This document shows positions 1-5,270 of a DNA stretch of 10,200 bases, in pieces. Both the position numbers and the translations under genes were made by a program. Each line of letters opens with the position of its first letter. Position 1 is the first letter of the stretch. The notes beneath the pieces are model-generated. The model was given only the letters and a program-made list of their open reading frames with translations. It did not search any database and was not told the origin of the DNA. This stretch comes from an uncultured Lachnospiraceae bacterium (GTDB taxonomy: Bacteria > Bacillota > Clostridia > Lachnospirales > Lachnospiraceae): NCBI GenBank assembly GCA_947382415.1, contig CANCYO010000085.1:1-10200 (forward strand), in the 5' to 3' direction.

Positions 1-38
1 AACAATCAGGAGATTTTGAATGATTAGCAGGTCCGGGG

Positions 39-1532
39 ATGAAGACAATACGCAAATTAATTGAAATGGTACGGCAGAAAATGCCGTTGAAGAGTCTGCG
101 CCTGCGGATATTTGCCATCGTGTTGGTTGCGGGGCTTGTGCCCGGTCTCATAGTGGGTGTGGGCATCGTACAAAATTATGAGGACCGGGCGGTGGAACAC
201 CGCATATCCACCGTGCAGAATCAGCTCAAGATCGTGGCCAATCATCTTGTCAGCAATGATTATATGGCAAATTACCGCTCGGAGGAACAGGTTTACAGAA
301 ATTCCAGGGATGTGGTGAATGCGGAGCTGGAGATGCTGTCCAATCTGTACGAGGGACGCGTGATGATCATCAACAGCAATTTCAAGGTGGTGAAAGACAC
401 TTACGGTATCAGCCAGGGCAAGATCATGATCTCGGAGGAGGTCATCAAATGTTTCAAAGGGGAAAACCTCTCCAACTATGACCCGGAGCACGGTTATATA
501 GAAATGACCACGCCCATCATGGATACAACGGCCAATTCCGGCGAGGCGGAGGTGGTGAAAGGCGTTATGCTCACCAGCATCTCCAATGGAAGTATTGTGG
601 CCATGATGGAGGTGTTGAACCGCCGGGTGATGATCATTGAGACCCTCCTGGCGCTGGCAGTCGTGACGCTGGCCATCATTCTGTCAGTGATGATGACCCG
701 GCCCTTCAACCGCATTACGCAGGCTATCATGGATGTGAATGCCGGTTACAGTGACGAGAGTATCTCTGTGCCCGATTATGCGGAGACCGTGCACATCGTA
801 GATGCCTTTAATCAGCTTCTGGCGCGCATGAGAGCGCTGGATCAGTCCAGACAGGAGTTTGTGGCCAATGTGTCCCACGAGCTCAAGACACCCATGACTT
901 CCATCAAGGTGCTGGCGGATTCCCTGCTGGTGGAGCAGGACGTCCCGGCGCAGCTCTACCGGGAGTTCATGGAGGACATCGTGTCTGAGATCGACAGGGA
1001 AAACCGGATCATCACAGATCTGCTGGCATTGGTAAAAATGGACAAAAAGGTGCAGGATCTGAATATTGCATCTCTGAATATCAATGATCTGGTGGAACTG
1101 ATCTTAAAGCGGCTGCGGCCCATTGCCCGTAAGAAGGATGTGGAGGTAGTCTTTGAGAGCATGCGTCCTGTGGTGGCGGAGGTGGATGAAGTCAAGATGA
1201 CGCTGATCATGACCAATCTCGTGGAAAATGCCATCAAATACAATAAGGAGCATGGCTGGATCAAGGTGGAACTGGATGCTGATCATCAGTATTTTACGTT
1301 CACGGTCAGCGATTCGGGAATCGGTATTCCGGAGGATGCGCTGGCTCATATCTGTGAGCGCTTTTACAGAGTGGATAAATCTCATTCCCGGGAGATCGGC
1401 GGCACAGGACTGGGCCTTTCCATCACGAAGAGCGCGGTGCTGATGCACAGAGGCACACTCACGATCAACAGTGTGGAGGGAGAGGGCTCCAGTTTTGTTG
1501 TGAAGATTCCGCTCAACTACATTGTGTCATAG
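39..1532 (+). CDS. Membrane sensor histidine kinase (HAMP-HisKA-HATPase_c)
   Basis: Two-component sensor kinase that would autophosphorylate on His and pass phosphate to a response regulator, presumably encoded just upstream of the window. Seen: a membrane segment at about residues 22-44, an extracellular region of about 150 residues, a second membrane segment at about 197-218, a HAMP-like region to about 270, the H-box VSHELKTPMT with H280, the N-box NLVENAIKYN (N393, N397), the G1 box DSGIGIP (D425) and the G2 box GGTGLGL (454-460). All catalytic boxes are intact and the length of 497 aa fits WalK/PhoR/ResE-type kinases. The extracellular ligand is unknown. The start at 39 is the first ATG of the frame but has only a weak GGGG-type ribosome site; ATG at 66 or 81 would also keep the first membrane segment. 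All three frames close between positions 17 and 27, so the preceding gene ends there. The GerMN lipoprotein gene follows after 30 bases, probably in the same operon. Confidence 0.93.
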   Translation: MKTIRKLIEMVRQKMPLKSLRLRIFAIVLVAGLVPGLIVGVGIVQNYEDRAVEHRISTVQNQLKIVANHLVSNDYMANYRSEEQVYRNSRDVVNAELEMLSNLYEGRVMIINSNFKVVKDTYGISQGKIMISEEVIKCFKGENLSNYDPEHGYIEMTTPIMDTTANSGEAEVVKGVMLTSISNGSIVAMMEVLNRRVMIIETLLALAVVTLAIILSVMMTRPFNRITQAIMDVNAGYSDESISVPDYAETVHIVDAFNQLLARMRALDQSRQEFVANVSHELKTPMTSIKVLADSLLVEQDVPAQLYREFMEDIVSEIDRENRIITDLLALVKMDKKVQDLNIASLNINDLVELILKRLRPIARKKDVEVVFESMRPVVAEVDEVKMTLIMTNLVENAIKYNKEHGWIKVELDADHQYFTFTVSDSGIGIPEDALAHICERFYRVDKSHSREIGGTGLGLSITKSAVLMHRGTLTINSVEGEGSSFVVKIPLNYIVS

Positions 1533-1562
1533 CGTAGCGGTGCGGGAAAGGAATCAAATACT

Positions 1563-2471
1563 ATGAGGAAACTGTTTGGAGTGCTCGGGTGCATTCTGCT
1601 TCTGGCCGGATTTACGGCCTGCGGCAGCAAAGAGCCTCAGGGCGCCAATGTCTATCAGATTTATACAGTGAGCAGCTCAGAGACGAAAGTGGAGGTTCAC
1701 CAGCATAAAATGCTCTCCTCGGGAGAGGACGCCATGCTCAACGAGCTGGTGGAATGTCTCTCCACCTCGCCGGACAAGCTGGAGTACAAAGCTCCGCTGG
1801 CCATGGGGTTTGAGATCCTTTCCATGGATGTCTCCGACGGCAAGCTGTCCATGGATGTGGACGGCAATTATCTGAAGATGCCGGCTACCACGGAGGTTTT
1901 GGTGCGCGCGGCCATCGTGAGGACCCTGACGCAGCTTCCCGATGTGCGCTATGTCGGGATTACGGTGGAGGGACAGCAGCTTTTTGACAATGCCGGAGAT
2001 GTGGTGGGGCTTATGAGCGCCGATCTGTTTATTGACAATGACGGCAATGAGATCAACACCTATGAGCTGGCCCGGGTGAGGCTCTACTTTGCCAACGCGG
2101 AGGGAGATAAGCTGATCGGGGGATACCGGGAGAAGTATTATTCCACCAATATACCCAAGGAGCGTTTTGTGGTGGAAGAGCTGATCGCCGGCCCCAGCGT
2201 GGAGGGAATGTATCCTTCCATCAATCCGGAGGTCAAGATCGTCAGCGTCACTACGCAGGACGGCACCTGCTATGTCAATCTGGATTCCAGTTTCCTGACC
2301 GTGGTGAACAATGTGTCCACGGAGCTGTCTATTTACTCCATTGTCAATTCTCTGGTGGAGCTGAGCAATGTCAACAGAGTGCAGATCCTGGTAAACGGAG
2401 AGGTGCCTGCCAGCTTTGGCAGCTCGGTCTTTGAGCGCAATCTGGACTATGTCACTACACTGGAGCAATAA
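1563..2471 (+). CDS. GerMN-domain lipoprotein
   Basis: Predicted secreted lipoprotein, anchored on the outer face of the cytoplasmic membrane. Seen: a short basic N-terminus, a hydrophobic stretch and a lipobox FTAC with the lipidated cysteine at C20. Two GerMN-like repeats follow, at about residues 30-145 and 168-280. The second is the clearer one, with VVEELIAGPSVEG (203-215) and the strand DGTCYVNLDSSF (233-244). The family is named after GerM of Bacillus subtilis, a sporulation and germination lipoprotein, but GerMN domains also occur in lipoproteins beside sensor kinases (LpqB-like in actinobacteria), where they may modulate the kinase. The purine-rich ribosome site GGGAAAGGA lies about 11 bases before the ATG. 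It sits 30 bases after the histidine kinase gene, so it may act as that kinase's accessory protein; this is inference. The stop codon lies inside a 16-base tandem repeat. Confidence 0.9.
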   Translation: MRKLFGVLGCILLLAGFTACGSKEPQGANVYQIYTVSSSETKVEVHQHKMLSSGEDAMLNELVECLSTSPDKLEYKAPLAMGFEILSMDVSDGKLSMDVDGNYLKMPATTEVLVRAAIVRTLTQLPDVRYVGITVEGQQLFDNAGDVVGLMSADLFIDNDGNEINTYELARVRLYFANAEGDKLIGGYREKYYSTNIPKERFVVEELIAGPSVEGMYPSINPEVKIVSVTTQDGTCYVNLDSSFLTVVNNVSTELSIYSIVNSLVELSNVNRVQILVNGEVPASFGSSVFERNLDYVTTLEQ

Positions 2472-2492
2472 AATTTTGGAGCAATAGAATTG
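2461..2492 (+). repeat. Two-copy 16-base imperfect tandem repeat over the GerMN stop codon
   Basis: Copy one, TGGAGCAATAAAATTT (2461-2476), and copy two, TGGAGCAATAGAATTG (2477-2492), agree at 14 of 16 positions. The first copy includes the last codons and the TAA stop of the lipoprotein gene; the second is noncoding. The repeat marks the left edge of the AT-richer Rel/DGQHR cassette. It could be a slippage duplication or a recombination scar. I see no matching copy at the right edge near 5263. Confidence 0.75.
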
Positions 2493-2563
2493 ATATTGGG
2501 AATTTATACGAAAGATAGATACAGAGAATTTATGCGAGCAGTTATGATCATAGAAAGGAAAGC

Positions 2564-2662
2564 ATGGTGTTTGAATTCTGTAAACATCATACAGGAAAAT
2601 CATGGGAGAGATACCGAACGAGAAGCCGGAAGCAGTCCGTGCAGAAAAGATTGGCAGACTGA
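2564..2662 (+). CDS. Possible 32-residue leader peptide overlapping the Rel-gene start
   Basis: A small ORF starts at ATG 2564 with a good ribosome site, AAAGGA at 2554-2559, which is stronger than that of the Rel gene itself. It encodes a basic 32-residue peptide (begins MVFEFCKHHTGK, ends QKRLAD) and stops at TGA 2660-2662, 60 bases inside the Rel gene and in another frame. Ribosomes translating it would run through the hairpin at 2576-2596 that covers the Rel ribosome site, so it could couple or gate Rel translation. I do not recognise the peptide. The ORF is short enough to be chance; the evidence is its ribosome site and its position. Confidence 0.25.
   Translation: MVFEFCKHHTGKSWERYRTRSRKQSVQKRLAD
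2576..2596 (+). promoter_or_regulatory. Hairpin sequestering the Rel-gene ribosome binding site
   Basis: TTCTGTA (2576-2582) can pair with TACAGGA (2590-2596) to form seven pairs including one T-G wobble, around a 7-base loop. The right arm contains the AGGA of the Rel gene's Shine-Dalgarno sequence (CAGGAAA, 2592-2598; ATG at 2602). In the mRNA this would lower initiation at 2602 unless opened, for example by a ribosome on the overlapping leader ORF. The stem is short and AT-containing, so stability is modest. Confidence 0.35.
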
Positions 2663-4167
2663 CGGATGAAGCAACAGAATATCTGAATGCAAATGCGGAA
2701 CTTTATGACAAAATCCTCGGGGATATCAGGCGGACCCTGGAACAGCTTGTCGAAGGGATGAGTTGGACCGTTCACGGAAGAGTCAAAAGCGCCAAGAGTC
2801 TCCGGGAGAAAATTTTGCGCAAGGGATATTATAAAAATCATGAGGACGGAGCCGCGATTATAAAAGACCTGCCGGATCTCATCGGAGTCAGGGTGCAGTG
2901 TCTTCTGAACCAGCACGAGAAAAAGGCCTATGAGCTGCTTCAGAATAAGAGAGAATCCTTAGATGAAGCGGGATTTTCTGTTTATCGGACAAAGAATGGC
3001 GCCGAATTGTCTCTGCTGTTACAGAATCAGCCTGAAAAACAGAAGAACGGACATGATATTTTTCGGATAGAAGGAAAGTATAATAGTTTTGAGCTGCAGG
3101 AGCCGGTTCATTTTGAATTGCAGATCAAATCCATGGTCCATGCCTTTTGGGGAGAGCTGGAGCATTCCATGTTCTATAAGAATTATGATTATTTTATCTC
3201 CCAGAAAATCCTTACGCAGAGCATGGATAATATTCTGGCCGAGCTGGATCTGATCGACAGGGAACTGGAAGGTCTGCAGGATCATATCTGGCGAAATAAT
3301 GCTGACCGCATAAAGGAGCTGAAAAGCGTAGGCGTTTCCGTTATCCAGAAAAAGTATCAGGATATATTTGATAAACGGTATGGCTGCAAGCTGGATCTGC
3401 GGGCGGCTTATTGGCTTATTGTGGAGATTCTGTTCAACAATACGGTAACGGAAGAAAAAGCGGTACAAAAACTGAGTGAAATGATTCAACAGTGCAAAAA
3501 TTCAAATATTGCCGACGCACAGAGAATCGTTCCGGTCAAACTGAATGCGGATGCTGTCAGTCCGGATAAAAAGCAGTGTATATTATGGCTTGATAAGCTT
3601 GTGAGGGAGAATGTTTATTGGGAGGCCTTTTTCTACATATATATCACATTAAAGCAGGATGAGGATTCTGAATATAAAGATTGGCTGGAAGATATTGCCA
3701 GGCGTTTGCTGCGTCTGAAAATACTGAATGTGTTTACAGTGGATTTCTCAGTCGGAGATTTTACACAGAGTATTTGCTATGCCCTGATATTTGGCTCCAA
3801 TGGGAAACTGGAATATTTCATGGAAGAGAGAAATTTGGAGTTGGTTCAGGACAGGATTTCGGAATTATTGAAGGGCAGTGTTTTTGAGAATTATGAACGC
3901 GGGACTGAACAGAAAGGCTTCGATAAAGAAAGTGCGTTAAAGAGCGTCTTTCTCTGGACAGGGTGCCTGATTGATTTCATGGTGCATGGCTATATAGAGC
4001 GGCAGAAGATTGAGGAATTAAGGGAATGCCTGAACAAAGAAACTATTTTCCCGGTCGGTATTGAGGAAGAACAGCTTTTAGAATGCTTTGACGGAGCAGA
4101 TAAACTGTCGGGACAGAAGGCGGCGGAAATACAAAAGAGATTATTTGTCTGGGAGGAAGAAAAATGA
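2602..4167 (+). CDS. RelA/SpoT-domain pyrophosphotransferase with long novel C-terminus
   Basis: Contains a RelA/SpoT synthetase domain, which moves pyrophosphate from ATP to GDP/GTP to make (p)ppGpp or, in toxic relatives, to other acceptors such as tRNA. Seen: the ATP site HGRVKSAKSLREK with R60, K62, S66 and K70 at the spacing known from Rel enzymes; the metal-binding motif DLIGVRV (D92); and the catalytic strand FELQIKS (E172, Q174) followed by W183 and LEHSMFYKNY (186-195). The acceptor loop appears as KYNSFELQ (159-166), with Tyr and Ser kept but Glu where Rel enzymes usually have His. There is no HD hydrolase domain before it and no TGS or ACT domain after it. Residues from about 200 to 521 are mostly helical-looking and match no domain I recognise. 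A ribosome site CAGGAAA precedes the ATG, and an in-frame TAA at 2581 excludes a longer form. It overlaps the DGQHR gene by ATGA, so the two are made together. AT-rich compared with its neighbours. A toxic effector role is inference. Confidence 0.88.
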   Translation: MGEIPNEKPEAVRAEKIGRLTDEATEYLNANAELYDKILGDIRRTLEQLVEGMSWTVHGRVKSAKSLREKILRKGYYKNHEDGAAIIKDLPDLIGVRVQCLLNQHEKKAYELLQNKRESLDEAGFSVYRTKNGAELSLLLQNQPEKQKNGHDIFRIEGKYNSFELQEPVHFELQIKSMVHAFWGELEHSMFYKNYDYFISQKILTQSMDNILAELDLIDRELEGLQDHIWRNNADRIKELKSVGVSVIQKKYQDIFDKRYGCKLDLRAAYWLIVEILFNNTVTEEKAVQKLSEMIQQCKNSNIADAQRIVPVKLNADAVSPDKKQCILWLDKLVRENVYWEAFFYIYITLKQDEDSEYKDWLEDIARRLLRLKILNVFTVDFSVGDFTQSICYALIFGSNGKLEYFMEERNLELVQDRISELLKGSVFENYERGTEQKGFDKESALKSVFLWTGCLIDFMVHGYIERQKIEELRECLNKETIFPVGIEEEQLLECFDGADKLSGQKAAEIQKRLFVWEEEK

Positions 4168-5270
4168 CAATTCATAATGTGATCAGTGTCGTACAGGGAA
4201 GCCATACGATGTACATATTTAAGCTTTCGACGGAACAACTGCTTTCTGATTATACAATATCGAGCTATGATTCGGTTCAGGAAACAGGTTATCAGAGACC
4301 GCCTGTGGAAGCGCATTATAAAAAAATAGCAAGATACCTTGCGGATGCCGATTCCGAACAGATCCTGCCGATGTCAATCATTGCGGCGGCCACAGAAAAG
4401 GATATCGTTTACAAAGGGAATACGCTTACGATTCATGGCCGGTTGCGGATCGTCGATGGGCAGCACCGGATCAAGGCGATAGAATATCTGCGGGATATCG
4501 GGCATCCCAAGTATGAGGAGCTTGCCAAACAGTATGAGTTTCCGGTGATACTTCTGATGGCGAACGAAGTAGACAGTGCGCTGGAAATGGACACTTTTAT
4601 CAATATCAACAGCAAGGGGAAGCGTGTGAGTATCAATCTGGCGAAAGAGCTTCGCGAGAAAAAGATGCAGACCGCTCTGGGCAGACAGGAAGTTGAGCTG
4701 ACCAAAGAAACCTATGAAAACCTTGCGACGCAGGTCGTGAAGCGTTTGGCCCATGATAAAGACTCCATGTGGTACGGCCGTATACAGATGGGGGATGAAT
4801 TGGGACAGCAGAAACCGGTATCTATCGGCACCTTTGCAAGATCGCTGAAAAGGATTACCACATGGGTTGCCGACATGGTAGTCAAAGAGAAAAAGACTAT
4901 TTCGGAAGAAGAGGCGGAAATAACCACCGATCTGATCAGAAACACCGTTGAGGACTTGTGGAGAATTGTTGAGGAACGCTGGCCGGAATGCTTTGATGAA
5001 CCGAAGCAGTATAATCTCCAGAGAGGTCTGGGCGTATCTGTTATTCACCGGCTGTTTGACAGTTGTATCAGAGAGAGAGAGCTTTCTGATCCCGAGGAAA
5101 CGCTTGAGCATGCACAGGAAGCCTTTGAGAAATATCTGTGGAATGCGGATGTCGAGGCCGAAGAGTGGATGGTGGGCGGTACATTTACCGGTTATTCTTC
5201 CGAACAGGGCTATAGCATTATCGCGAATATCCTGCGGGGAGAGGGGGAACTGAGCGAGTTAGATGATTAG
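4164..5270 (+). CDS. DGQHR-domain protein (DndB superfamily)
   Basis: A 368-residue protein with the family hallmarks in order: GYQRP (42-46), an LPMSII strand (68-73), the signature RIVDGQHRIKAIE (95-107, with D98-R102) and FININSKGKRVS (145-156). DGQHR proteins share a ParB/sulfiredoxin-like fold. They include DndB, the regulator of DNA phosphorothioation genes, and are distantly related to DUF262 proteins of GmrSD- and SspE-type restriction, which carry DGQQR and use NTPs. Length is close to DndB. No dndA, C, D or E genes are in the window, so a role in phosphorothioation is not supported and I give no gene symbol. The start ATG at 4164 overlaps the Rel stop and has a strong site, GGGAGGA (4151-4157), inside the Rel gene. 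This fits a sensor, regulator or antitoxin partner of the Rel protein; that role is inference. The C-terminal half (about 170-368) is helical-looking with no motif I can name. Confidence 0.88.
   Translation: MTIHNVISVVQGSHTMYIFKLSTEQLLSDYTISSYDSVQETGYQRPPVEAHYKKIARYLADADSEQILPMSIIAAATEKDIVYKGNTLTIHGRLRIVDGQHRIKAIEYLRDIGHPKYEELAKQYEFPVILLMANEVDSALEMDTFININSKGKRVSINLAKELREKKMQTALGRQEVELTKETYENLATQVVKRLAHDKDSMWYGRIQMGDELGQQKPVSIGTFARSLKRITTWVADMVVKEKKTISEEEAEITTDLIRNTVEDLWRIVEERWPECFDEPKQYNLQRGLGVSVIHRLFDSCIRERELSDPEETLEHAQEAFEKYLWNADVEAEEWMVGGTFTGYSSEQGYSIIANILRGEGELSELDD

Noticed and set aside
1..27. 3' end of an upstream gene, perhaps a response regulator
   Set aside because: All three forward frames close between 17 and 27, and too few codons remain to choose a frame or identify a product.
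2490..2548. Promoter for the Rel/DGQHR genes (TTGATA at 2490, TATGAT at 2543)
   Set aside because: TTGATA has no good -10 box at 16-18 bases, and TATGAT has no -35 box and would start transcription inside the leader ribosome site. A promoter may exist but cannot be placed.
1677..2603. Antisense ORF of 308 codons opposite the GerMN gene
   Set aside because: The sense strand has a lipobox and GerMN repeats with a good ribosome site; the antisense product is low in recognisable motifs and rich in His.
4374..5111. Antisense ORF of 245 codons opposite the DGQHR gene
   Set aside because: The sense frame carries the DGQHR signature; nothing recognisable is seen in the antisense product.
4164..5270. 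Calling the DGQHR gene dndB
   Set aside because: No phosphorothioation genes accompany it, and the DGQHR family is wider than DndB.
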